Under the pieces are notes generated by a model. It saw only the letters and a list, made by a program, of their open reading frames with translations. It was not told the origin of the DNA and ran no database searches. A stretch of 64,000 bases of DNA. Origin: Procambarus clarkii (taxonomy: Eukaryota > Arthropoda > Malacostraca > Decapoda > Cambaridae). The DNA is taken from contig NC_091219.1 in NCBI RefSeq assembly GCF_040958095.1, positions 28,034,350 to 28,098,349 of the forward strand. The letters are read 5' to 3'. Positions 1 to 10,143 of this stretch are shown here, in pieces; position 1 is the stretch's first letter, and each line of letters starts with the position of its first letter. Position numbers and translations under genes: made by a program.

Positions 1-276
1 ATACATGCGCCATCTTCTCATTAGCTTGAGTGAACATAATGAGATGGGTCTCTTAATTTGGAATAATCTCTAAATGTTCTACATTCCTAAATCTTAGGAA
101 TCCTAATTCATAGTCCAGTAATTACAATTCTCAAGTGCACAACTAATTACAATTAATACGTCTTCCCAAGGGTACAGGATCAATGAGGCCAGCAGACTGG
201 TAACCTACCAGATGTTGGTCACTTTGGTAAGATGAGGTGGAAGCTTCTAATAAACTTCGACAGCACATCGCAGGCG

Positions 277-333
277 TCTTACGGGCTATTCATGCCCGTG
301 CCATCTCCTGGGTGGCTTAATCTTAATCAATCA
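277..333 (-). repeat. SINE fragment (family with ATTAAGCCACCC head)
   Basis: The reverse complement matches the 5' part of the copies at 8223, 15475 and 16411: GATTAAGCCACCC, then a GGGCATGAATAGCCCGTAAG core. The 3' part is missing. Confidence 0.75.
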
Positions 334-512
334 CCGGCAGCGTCAGTCAGTCAAACTCGGACGCTTTAGAGAGATACCGCACATCTTCAACATTAACCAG
401 CAACAATGTAACACTTGACGAGTCCAGTTCCTACCTTCACAAGACGCTTCAGTCTCCACACAGAACAGACAGCCAGACTCCGGCCGCATCCAGACTCCAC
501 GCTCTCGGCCCG

Positions 513-600
513 CATTCAGAGCTCTTCGACTCCGCCGGCATTCAGAGCTCTTCGACTCCGCCGGCATTCAGAGCTCTTCGACTCCGCCGGCATTCAGAGC
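513..600. repeat. 26-bp tandem repeat, 3.4 copies
   Basis: Units start CATTCAGAGCTCTTCGACTC; three are identical and a fourth is partial. The total length is 88 bp. Confidence 0.95.
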
Positions 601-984
601 GCGACGCTCTACACACTAACCCTTGTATCCCAGCTCTCTACCCCCGGCCTCACTCGCCTCTGTGCCCTGCTCCAGGCTTCATCTCAACTACTACATTACC
701 AACAAACCGACTGCTGTAACCCAGACAATACTAAATAAATATAAGAAACCACTATACTCTTCGTGCCTTATCACCACAAGACGTAAACATACGTTACAAC
801 CTCCCCCCCCCTCTCTCTCTCTCTCATATTCCTCAGCACACCGTCTCTGCAACACCTTCACTTCCTGCAACAGGCCCACTGCACCTCCGTCAGTCCGGTG
901 CACCATGACGGCGGTGCATGGAAGACGAGACTCAACCCCACTAACTCCACCTGCTGTGTCTGTGTGTGTCCCCCCCCTCTCCCC

Positions 985-990
985 CGTGTC

Positions 991-1077
<87 letters not shown>

Positions 1078-1103
1078 GTCTGTCTCTCTCTCTCTCTCTC
1101 TCC
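985..1103. repeat. (TGTC)n then (TC)n microsatellite
   Basis: About 90 bp of TGTC units with occasional TG slips, followed by a (TC)n run. The open frames through it (CLSVCLSV type) are artefacts. Confidence 0.95.
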
Positions 1104-1118
1104 CACTCTCAAATGGAT

Positions 1119-1389
1119 GGTTATCTTGAGATGATTTCGGGGCTTAGTGTCCCCGCGGCCCGGTCCTCGACTAGACCTCCTCTTTTTTGTTACTCATCCC
1201 CAGGAAGCAGCCCGTAGCAGCTGTCTAACTCCCAGGTACCTATTTAGTGCTAGGTGAACAGGTGGAATCAGGGTGAAAGAAACTGCCCCATTTGTTTCCG
1301 TCTTCACCGGGGATCGAACCCGGAACCTCAGGACTATTTAATCCGAAGCGCTGTCGGATACATAGTCCTGAGGTGCCACTCAGGACTCA
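1119..1389 (-). repeat. tRNA-headed SINE, family 1, nearly complete
   Basis: On the minus strand a tRNA-like head with B box GGTTCGATCCC leads into the body (AAACAAATGGGGCAG, then a TAGGTACCTGGGAGTTAGACAGC-like core) and the tail GCCCCGAAATCATCTCAAGA. It is the same family as 5078, 18771, 26381 and 41423. Confidence 0.85.
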
Positions 1390-1973
1390 TTAAGAAGTTC
1401 GACTCAGGATTTATGGTCTCAACAGAAGGGCTCAGTAAGAATACAACAGATACAGTGACAACTGTCTACAAGTGATGCAAAAAGCGGCCACAGTAGCGAG
1501 GGAACAACAGCTAAAAATCCTAATATTGAGGGACTTCAACCACAGAGTAAAAGACTGGACAAATAAGCATCCCCCCCCCATGGGGAGGTGACGAGACATG
1601 AAGAACAACACTGGTAAACATGACAGACACACACTTCTTAAAGCAACACGTCACACAACCAACACTAGCAAGAGGAGACGGGTCTACCAGCAACACAACA
1701 TATGACATTTCCCCAACATTGGGCAATGTTGACAAAATAAAGTGATGCCTCTAGGAGGTACCGACCACTGCCCATTGTCATGCTAGAATACAAAGTGACG
1801 CTGAAGGAGTTGCTTACACAAAGAAACCCATTGAAAAATATTATAAACACGGGGACTACACAACAGAACGAGGGACTTCAAGTGAGTATATCCAAAATAG
1901 TTACATTGAAACAACAGGTACAAATGGCAGTTGTAGGCATGGCATGTGCTAAACCTCACTACCCCGCAGACAT

Positions 1974-2213
1974 TGATAGGTAGGTGGTGATAGGTAGGTG
2001 GTGATAGGTAGGTGGTGATAGGTAGGTGGTGATAGGTAGGTGGTGATAGGTAGGTGGTGATAGGTAGGTGGTGATAGGTAGGTGGTGATAGGTAGGTGGT
2101 GATAAGTAGGTGGTGATAAGTAGGTGGTGATAGGTAGGTGGTGATAGGTAGGTGGTGATAGGTAGGTGGTGATAGGTAGGTGGTGATAGGTAGGTGGTGA
2201 TAGGTAGGTGGTG
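1974..2213. repeat. 14-bp minisatellite, about 17 copies
   Basis: Unit TGATAGGTAGGTGG, almost perfect, with two units carrying TAAGTAGG. Three overlapping minus-strand frames through it (TYHHLPIT repeats) are by-products because 14 bp cycles through all frames. Confidence 0.95.
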
Positions 2214-2680
2214 CCAGGCAGGTAAGAACACGTGGACAAGACAGCCAGGTGTCTCCAACACCCAAGACGGTGTTCTCAGTGGCCCGAGTGTATGGCATGG
2301 CCTCTTGTCTTGATTTCAACACTGTGTCTATCCAAGTATTGAGACGCCACGCCACACCCACCTTTCTCCTCTGGCTCTCTACCTCACAGTTCCTCTTTCT
2401 TCAGGTTGGTAGTTCAATCCCCTCTCTCCCAGTGATCCCCTCCCTCCCTCCCTTCTCTCTCACTCACACACTCATTTCCTTCTCATTTTAAACAACACAA
2501 AATAAACCCAACTCCCAGTTCCTTCCCACAGACACTAAACAATCAATCCCCGTTCGCTTCTGTCATTCCATCCGGTTGGTTATAGAACAAACTCCATGCA
2601 TGACGTCAAAAGTAAATATAACAGGAAAAAAATAAGGCAGGAGTCTTTGCATAAAAAATAGAGCTGGATAGAAATAGAGC

Positions 2681-2746
2681 AGCTCAGTCGATTACGGCAG
2701 CGTCTGGGATGCTCCCGGACGCAGGTTGGAATCCTCGTCACGGCCC
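2681..2746 (+). repeat. tRNA-like SINE head fragment
   Basis: AGCTCAGTCG resembles an A box and GCAGGTTGGAATCCTC a degenerate B box, as in tRNA-derived SINE heads. There is no intact tRNA cloverleaf. It is not assigned to a family. Confidence 0.5.
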
Positions 2747-3924
2747 TTCTGGAGTTCTTCAAGAGCTGGATACTGTAGGCAGAAGTAGGTGAGTACGCCC
2801 CTCACCCACCCACATAACACTCAGCTGAGCCGGAAGGTAGTAAAGACCCCAGAGATCAACAGCTCCCTGCTGCTGCTGCTGCTGTTGCTGCCCCGTCCAC
2901 TCGTCCAGCGACTCTCCGTAAGAACTGGAACTTGGAAATCCACCAATGATTCTACCGAGCGACCTCTCGCGGCTTCTAACCGGTTTTACACAATTTCCTG
3001 GAGCACTCGTGTGATTTTGTGCACACGTGCTCGGAATCATCAATGACTTTACACACACACACATTTATGTTATACAAGATAACCAAATTTGAAAATATGT
3101 AATTATATATATGGGAGGGACTACCACCTCTGGCTGGAAGAAGGGGACCCCTAGCCTCGGAAAAAGAGCACATGACGCATTAGACGGGGATTTTTTTTAG
3201 GTCCCCTCTAATACTGTTTCTGGTCTTTTATCTTACCACTCTCTTCCTGTTGTTGGGAGGAAGGAAAGGGTAACCGTTTACAAATTGCGACTATTGCTGT
3301 GAACGAGAGACAGACCCGTACAGCCCACCCTGTGAGACACCAACCTCACTAGTTCCCTACTGAAGACTCCAGGCAAGCGTGTCCCCAAGGTCCAAGACAG
3401 CCGGGAAAGAGCCTTATCACCCGCAAACAGCGTGAGGTGACAGCCGTTGAGGGGGTGACGCACGCAACTCCAATGCCAGGCATCATTACTCCCCCCCCCC
3501 CCCCGGGGTAACCAGCACGTCTCAACATTATCCCACCACCACCACCACCCACCCAGCGACTCCCAAGTCTCTTCTTCCAGTCATGGGTTAACGGAGACAA
3601 ACTTGCCCTTCTGAGGCAGGAGGAAGGATCTCTGTGACACGTGTCTCAGCCCTACTGAGAGGGTTTACCTGTATACCTGTGGTATACAGGTGCTAGTGGA
3701 ACGTCTACTCTACACTGCAATCACTATTGCTTCTCATCTCTCACCCCCTCATATCTGAGAAGCCAACCTCACCGTGATGTCTCTCAGCTCGTTATCTCAC
3801 CCTCACATGTCTAACCACTAATACACAAGGTAATAGTGAAGGCGGAAAAATGGCCAAAACAAATATATAATTAATACCTGGAATGCAAAAATGGCCAGCG
3901 GGGAATTATTATTATGAATCAAAC

Positions 3925-3983
3925 ATTGACCCCCCCCCTTCCAAGTGCCGTATAGTCGTAATGGCCTGGAGCTTTCTTCTGAC
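3925..3983 (+). repeat. SINE fragment shared with 12858-13046
   Basis: A C-run followed by TTCCAAGTGCCGTATAGTCG and TGGCCTGGAGCTTTCTTCTG matches the 3' part of the copy near 12,990-13,035. Confidence 0.65.
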
Positions 3984-4909
3984 ATTTCCCTTCCTTTCAC
4001 TCAAACATTTCAAGCAGTTAGTTGTACTCAAGAGCGATTGCAACTAACTACTTGCTTCATAACTACAAGACCTGGCTGGCTCCGGCAGCTTCAACAGAGA
4101 CTACTGGTGCACAGTCTTTGGTTTGGAGGTTTCCAAATACCGCTAATGATCACATACAACCACCCACTATCCCCCTCTTCTACACACACACACACACACA
4201 CCACATGAAGGTTGAAATTGGTTTTAAAATTGGCAGCCAGGGGGGGGGGGGTTTCCTGCACGACTTAAAAATATGGCTACCTTTTAACCACTATGCATCA
4301 GTGTTAAAGTGTAATGTTCCAACAACCAAAAAATATCAGCGCCGTAGGCCAAGATAATGCGGCAATCTGCGTACGGTATCATTCAGGATCTTGTATATCA
4401 CTAGGTCAGACTCCTGGAATATGGGGCTCCATCATGGAACCCTTATCTCGTCTCACACGAAACCAAGTTTGAGGACATTCCAGAGGTACGCCACCAGACT
4501 AGTTCTGAGGGACTTGAGTTACGAGGAAACACATAAGGTACTCAACTTCACGGCAGAAATCAGAAGAGTTACAAGAGATTTACAGAATTCTCAGGGGAAT
4601 TGAAAGGGCCGACACTTGGTAACATTAGTACGCGAGAAAGTACGGAAATAATTGACGAGCCATTTATTCAGTGTGTGAATGGTAAAGAGATGGAATAGAA
4701 TAAGTGGTGATGAAGTGATTGAAAAGTTGAGAGGCGGAAGCGCAGAGTGGCAGCTTAGCGGGCGCCAGCACCCTGAGGCCAGTACTGGCGTAAGACAACA
4801 CAACTGGAGCGCCCCGGGGGCCGCCTGCCTCACTCACTAGTCATCAGCGAGCACCAGGCGGAACACTTCAAGGACACACGCACCTCACACACCTACAACA
4901 CCCCACCCC

Positions 4910-4911
<2 letters not shown>

Positions 4912-4999
<88 letters not shown>
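4912..4999. repeat. (CA)n microsatellite
   Basis: About 44 uninterrupted CA units. Confidence 0.97.
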
Positions 5000-5077
5000 C
5001 TATGTCACATCGCGATATCTTAATGAGAGGCAATCATGGGTACCAGGCCCCTCCTCCCTGTGGGCACCCTGCCCCCA

Positions 5078-5334
5078 GGGCGCCTGACAGCTGAGTGGAC
5101 AGCGCTTCGGATTCCTAGTCCTGAGGTTCCGGATTCGTCCCCGGGGAGGCGGAAACAAATGGGCAAAAAGTTTTATTTCACCCTGATGCCCCGTGTTCAG
5201 CTAGCATTAAATAGGTACCTGCGAGTTAGACAGCTGCCACGGGCTGCTTCCTGAGGGGTGCGTTAACAAAAATGAGGCCTGGTCGAGAACCGGGCCGCGG
5301 GGGTCTCTAAGCCCCGAAATTATCTCAAGATAAC
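5078..5334 (+). repeat. tRNA-headed SINE, family 1
   Basis: Head GCGCCTGACAGCTGAGTGGAC (A-box-like), degenerate B box GGATTCGTCCCC, body with TAGGTACCTGCGAGTTAGAC and tail GCCCCGAAATTATCTCAAGA. Family consensus features are kept along the full length. Confidence 0.85.
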
Positions 5335-5649
5335 GCCTCCCCCTCCTTGGGTATCTTGCCCTCCCCACGTCAACCATTGTCTGCAAAAGCAACGCTTCAC
5401 CGGTGAGTGTATGTAGTACTCAGTACCCACGTAGTTCTCCTTGCAGGAGCCGAGTTGCTGCGTTTGGGCCCGCCTCTCTACTCTTCATCAACGAGTGCAC
5501 AGGTTCCAGAGCCTATTGGGCTGTCTTATGAACTAGCCAGCCACGTCTACCTTCACCACTTCCCTTTCCACCTGCATCCCACTGCTCATGTACCTTGACA
5601 CCTGCGTTGGTGATGCCTTAATGAGCCATCACCACCAACAACAACAGCT

Positions 5650-5753
5650 GGATGGTGTGTGTGGTGAGGTGGATGGTGTGTGTGGGGAGGTGGATGGTGT
5701 GTGTGGTGAGGTGGATGGTGTGTGTGGTGAGGTGGATGGTGTGTGTGTATGGT
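5650..5753. repeat. 21-bp tandem repeat, about 5 copies
   Basis: Unit GGATGGTGTGTGTGGTGAGG plus one base. Being a multiple of three, it opens frames on both strands (DGVCGEV, TIHLTTH), which I do not regard as genes. Confidence 0.93.
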
Positions 5754-6338
5754 CCAGCTGGACGCCCCCGGCCCGCCACCACCTGCAGGAGGAAGAGGCC
5801 CCGACCTTGGTCACACACACCACCCTCATTGTCTTCATTCCTACAACGCCTCCAGCCATAAATCGGTGCCTCATCACCACCACCACCACCATTCTCCTCG
5901 ACTAATCCATCCTCTCAACTATTAGGTCGCGTTTGTTACGTTATCGTGGCCAACATTACAAATGCATCTAAGTAACAGCTCTCAAATATTCGCGTTTTCT
6001 ATGCATCGGACTCGAGAGGTGAGGTGGATTGATCGGGACAGTATTTCTGGTTAGACTAAAAGGATGAATATTTAACGGAGTGTCAAGAGAAAGGTCTGCC
6101 TCACGAGCCTAAACGTATCTTGACACGTCATGTAGCTAAGGAAGACAAGTAAGTCATTACCAAACGAAGGCACCAAGCCGGGAAGGCTAAGGGGACACAA
6201 GACAGACTAACAGTGCACCACCAACCGGAAAGAGGCCTTAGGGACCTGTGGCACATGAGGACCACATCTCATCCAGTTACTACCTTTTACTCCCGGAAAG
6301 TTGAGCAGAGATTTGTGCTCCTAAGCCAAACGTGACAC

Positions 6339-6365
6339 AGAGAGAGAGAGTGAGTGAGTGAGTGA

Positions 6366-6448
<83 letters not shown>
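6339..6448. repeat. (AG)n(TGAG)n(TG)n compound microsatellite
   Basis: About 110 bp moving from AG to TGAG to TG units. Confidence 0.97.
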
Positions 6449-6450
<2 letters not shown>

Positions 6451-7040
6451 CACTGCGCTAGATTAGTCATTAATAAATAAAGCGGATGTCATATACTCGT
6501 TTGCCTTATCTCGGGTCAGTAAAATTAACACGTGTTGATCCATTACTGATAGTGAGCGTTGCCCTGGCGGTCCCCAGCCCATCCTCACATCTAAGCTCGT
6601 TAATCCAGCCGCCAAACCCCCGCTGTTTATGAATTATGAATGAAAAGCGGTTTACACGCGCAAAGCAGTATTAAAACAGCAGAGAGTTGGCCGCCTGGAG
6701 ACCCATGCAGGCAGGTTACTCACCCCCACAACCACTCACTCCGGCACAGGTACTCACACTTCTCACTCACATCACAAAATTATGTGATAACATTTAGTAG
6801 TAGTTAACAATAACAAATGTTCATTATATAACCAGACAAGGTGTATCGGTATGTGAATGTACACATTAGACAATTAACTGGCTACCAGGCCGGGTGGCTA
6901 ATGAACTAGGTCAACCCGTTCTCGCACTTTCCTACAGTCAATATTGACTTATTAAATAAGTGCATATGTGACATACTAATTTATTGTGAATATTTTAGTT
7001 TACCTTGAAAAGCTTCATAGAAAACACCGACCTCACCTAA

Positions 7041-7165
7041 CCTTCTTAGTATGTTAATCTTATTGCTTCTTAATTACAATTATTACTTAACCTATTATAG
7101 ATATAGGTTAAGTAATAATTGTAATTACGAAGCAATAAGATGCTTATCTTAACATACTAAGAAGG
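7041..7165. repeat. long near-perfect hairpin
   Basis: A left arm of 54 bases starting CCTTCTTAGTATGTTAA pairs with a right arm ending TTAACATACTAAGAAGG, with a loop of about 8 bases. The right arm has a short extra segment (about 8 bases) and one mismatch. It may be a small foldback MITE. Confidence 0.85.
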
Positions 7166-7251
7166 TCATACACTGTGCCCTAATGGCGCCTAGACTGTCC
7201 ATGGGATATATTTGTAATGCCTTTTACCGTATCTCTCATTCCACTTTGGAA

Positions 7252-7516
7252 CCTGGGACAGATTCACGAAGCAGTTAAGCAGGTACTTGCGAACGTGTAC
7301 ATCTTTCCTCAATCTTTGACGGCTTTGGTTACATTTATTAAACAGTTTACAAGCATGAAAACTTCCCAATGAACTGTTGTTATTGTTATAAACAGCCTCC
7401 TGGTTTCTCTGAGCACATTAAATGTTTAATAATTGTAAACAAAGCCGTCAAAGATTGAGAAAAGATGTACAGGTTCGTAAGTGCTTGCGTAACTGCTTCG
7501 TGAATCTGGCCCCAGG
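7252..7516. mobile_element. palindromic MITE, copy 1
   Basis: About 265 bp with terminal inverted repeats CCTGGG..CAGATTCACGAAGC / GCTTCGTGAATCTGGCCCCAGG that continue almost to the centre (arms include CAATCTTTGACGGCTTTG). It has no coding capacity. The other copies are at 13429 and 62738. Confidence 0.85.
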
Positions 7517-7897
7517 CTCTCCAGTATTTCACAAGCACGATGTTCCCTCTCTCTGTTGCCCCTAGAGTGGTTGCTAGCTCCATACTTGTCACACAACACA
7601 CTCCCCCTTTGTTTCCCATATACCACCACAATTCAACACAAGCCGCATCATGAGTGTTGGCAGGCCATACCATTGGCCTCTCCTTGTAGGGTATTTAAAA
7701 TAGAATACCATTAATTTATATTAATAAATAATATGTTTAAAGTTATTTGGGTTTTCAGTTTATTTATCCTGTAATTTTATTGAGAATATTTCACCTGGAG
7801 TTCCGTGGGTTCTTTGGCTATCCCGTAATTCTCCAAGATGTACAGAATTCCAACAAGTTCTAGAATTAATAATTCAAAATTATCCCCTCAGTAATTA

Positions 7898-7966
7898 TAC
7901 CTGTTTGATGGGGTTCTGGGAGTTGTTCTACTCCCCAAGCCCGACCCGAGGCCAGGCTTGATTTAT
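7898..7966 (+). repeat. SINE fragment (GGAGTTGTTCTACTCCCC type)
   Basis: Shared with 8766-8825, 57236-57300 and, inverted, 58268-58340: GGGAGTTGTTCTACTCCC, then a CGAGGCCAGGCTTGA core. Confidence 0.7.
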
Positions 7967-8222
7967 TATTAAATCATCAAACGTTTTTCACTGTTCCTGG
8001 CTTTTAAAGTCTCGACTCTCCTCACGAGTCTGGGGCGAGTTTCTTAGTACATTCTACAGTGATAGAGTGGGGAGTGGTGGCAGCGTTCAGATCAACTAGT
8101 TACTTTAAATAATTATCCTTTGTTGACGTAACATTCAGTCCACGCTCTTGGTGTCCTTAGCTCTCACTCCTGTGGAATTTGGGTGTGTGTATCGCTGTCA
8201 GGGCGAGCGCACTATATTCCCA

Positions 8223-8500
8223 TTGATTGATTGATTGATGAAGATTAAGCCACCCAAATGGTGGCACGGGCATGAATAGCCCGTAAGTGGTGGCCCTTTT
8301 GAGCCATTACCAGTATCGATAGATGATCTGCCCGAAACGCTGCGCGTGCTAGTGGCTTTACAAGACTGTAATTACCATATTTGTATCCTCACATTCCTTA
8401 TGTACATTCTTGTATATGCATAAATAAATAAATAAATAAATGATACTGGAGATCTGTAGAGGTGCGGCTGCACCCTGCGTGACGGGAGATGTCTCCCGTG
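8223..8500 (+). repeat. SINE (ATTAAGCCACCC family) with a nested insertion
   Basis: It starts after (TTGA)n with GATTAAGCCACCC and ends GACGGGAGATGTCTCCCGTG. It is interrupted at 8328-8439 by another element; the uninterrupted form is seen at 15475-15620. Confidence 0.88.
8328..8439 (+). mobile_element. SINE tail (family 3) inserted into another SINE
   Basis: It begins CTGCCCGAAACGCTGCGCG and ends in (AAAT)n. It is flanked by the 5-bp duplication ATGAT (8323-8327 and 8440-8444), and the empty site is visible in the related copy at 15.55 kb. The sequence matches, inverted, 13716-13845 and part of 45170-45468. Confidence 0.85.
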
Positions 8501-8765
8501 ACTATATTCCCTAGTGGTTCTCCTCATAAACGTTACCAAGGGTGGCAGGGTAGTGTAACAGCGGGGTAGTGTAACAGCGGTGTCTGGTACACTACAGACA
8601 GCATGAAGATATCAGTCAACAAACATCCAGGGATACAAGCCACAATTAGACCTTACCACACAAGGGAAACAATACGTAAAGGATCTGGGAATAATGATGT
8701 TGGTCGACTTAACGTTTTAGTGAGCATAACAACCCATAGCATCAGCATTTACCCGAGTATACCTG

Positions 8766-8825
8766 GAGAGAGTTTCAGGAGTTGTTCTACTCCCACAAGC
8801 CCAACCTAGGGCCAGGCTCAATTTG
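8766..8825 (+). repeat. SINE fragment (GGAGTTGTTCTACTCCC type)
   Basis: The same core as 7898-7966, more diverged, including a GGGCCAGGCTCAATTTGTG end. Confidence 0.65.
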
Positions 8826-8976
8826 TGAAAAGGATGGATTATGAGAACCTTCAAATTCAGGGATACAGTAACAATGCTCCTACTTTTCAAATCAACTTTG
8901 TTATCCAGCTTTCAGTAATGCTCAGTACTCTTTCAAAGCAGGAGAGAGATTGATGAAATAGTGGAAATACAGAAAA

Positions 8977-9087
8977 TATATACGGCACGCATTGACATGA
9001 CATCAATATATACGGCACGCATTGACATAAGGCACGCATTGACATGATAAGGCACGTATTGACATGTCATGAATATATACGGCACGC
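8977..9087. repeat. irregular tandem repeat (ATATACGGCACGCATTGACAT)
   Basis: Five or so partly shortened units of ATATATACGGCACGCATTGA, with and without the AT-rich part. Confidence 0.8.
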
Positions 9088-9399
9088 ATCTCATCATAAC
9101 CCTCTGATTCCTACCCGAGAGGTACCCCCCTAACGCACTGTTCCAGCATCAAGATTGTATAAAATACAAATCGTGTTATTATGAGAGGTGCAAGAACACG
9201 TGTCAATGACACTGTGGCCGTGCGTGGGATAGGCGGTAGTGGGGGGGGGGGCTTGTGACGCCAGGTCTTGGCACCACCACGCGGCTATAGGCACTGTCAC
9301 CACCTTGGCAAGTGTCACTGTTATCTTATTAAGATATAGGTCACATGACTCCCAAACATGGTTACACACCTCACCTCTCCCAACTTCACAACCCGCTCA

Positions 9400-9540
9400 T
9401 GTCCACCATGGTTCATCATCCCGTCCACCACTGTACCTCATCCCGTCCATCACTGTTCCTCATCCCGTCCACCACTGTACCTGATCCCGTCAATCACTGT
9501 TCCTCATTCCGTCCACCACTGTACATCATCCCGTCCTCCC
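9400..9540. repeat. 21-22-bp tandem repeat (CATCCCGTCCACCACTGT)
   Basis: About six units alternating CCACCACTGTACCTCATC and CCATCACTGTTCCTCATC. The frames through it are not genes. Confidence 0.88.
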
Positions 9541-9894
9541 ACCTAATACATCGCATTTCTTATAAAACTGACCTATCTATTCCCCACAAATACAAATGAG
9601 CAGAGTTAAGAGGACAGATTTCAGTGGGGAAATGCCAGTGTGGAGTGCCCTTGGGGTGGGCCCTGGGCCCTACGTGGTTCATGTAACTGGTCTTCCAGAG
9701 GGGCTCAGACTCTCCCCTCAGTGGTTGCTGATGATCCAAAAACTCGAGGAAGTATTAGCACAATCAAACACTGCACCATCACACCACCGAACACAACTGG
9801 TGCAGCAAGTGGCTAATAAAGTTAAATTCGAACATGTGCAAAGTAATGAAGCTTGATGCTGGGAACAGAAATTAGGACACAGTGTAGCCTGAAT

Positions 9895-10143
9895 AATTGA
9901 TCATTGACATTTGAACACAATTATACGGTCAGGGGACAGGAAGCTTTTTACTTAAGCTTATCGAGGTCCCCCTAGGCCGAGTAATAACCTTCCCCAGAAT
10001 GCAAGCCACAACAGTTGTCCAAATCTCCAGTATCAATTTACTCTAAAGTGAACAATAGCATCAGATGTAAGGAAACGTGCTCAACCGTTTCTGTCGTGGC
10101 GGGGGACTGAACCCGGGTCCCTGGAGTGAGCCGAGGCCCACAG
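9895..10143 (-). repeat. tRNA-headed SINE, family 2
   Basis: On the minus strand a head with GGGACCCGGGTTCAGTCCCC (B box) leads to a body with AGAAACGGTTGAGCACG and TTTCCTTACATCTGATGC, as in the copies at 14697, 27580, 42335 and 44570. Confidence 0.75.

Noticed and set aside
985..1103. CLSVCLSV / TDRQTDRQ open frames
   Set aside because: Direct translation of a (TGTC)n microsatellite.
1783..2361. Minus-strand frame of 192 residues with TYHHLPIT repeats
   Set aside because: It is produced by the 14-bp minisatellite, which opens all three frames equally.
8960..9090. Possible CRISPR-like or regulatory array of GGCACGCATTGACAT units
   Set aside because: The units are directly adjacent or partly deleted, with no unique spacers; the genome is eukaryotic.
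9596..9856. Frame of 86 residues on the plus strand
   Set aside because: No domain, no introns to test, and surrounded by tandem and SINE repeats.
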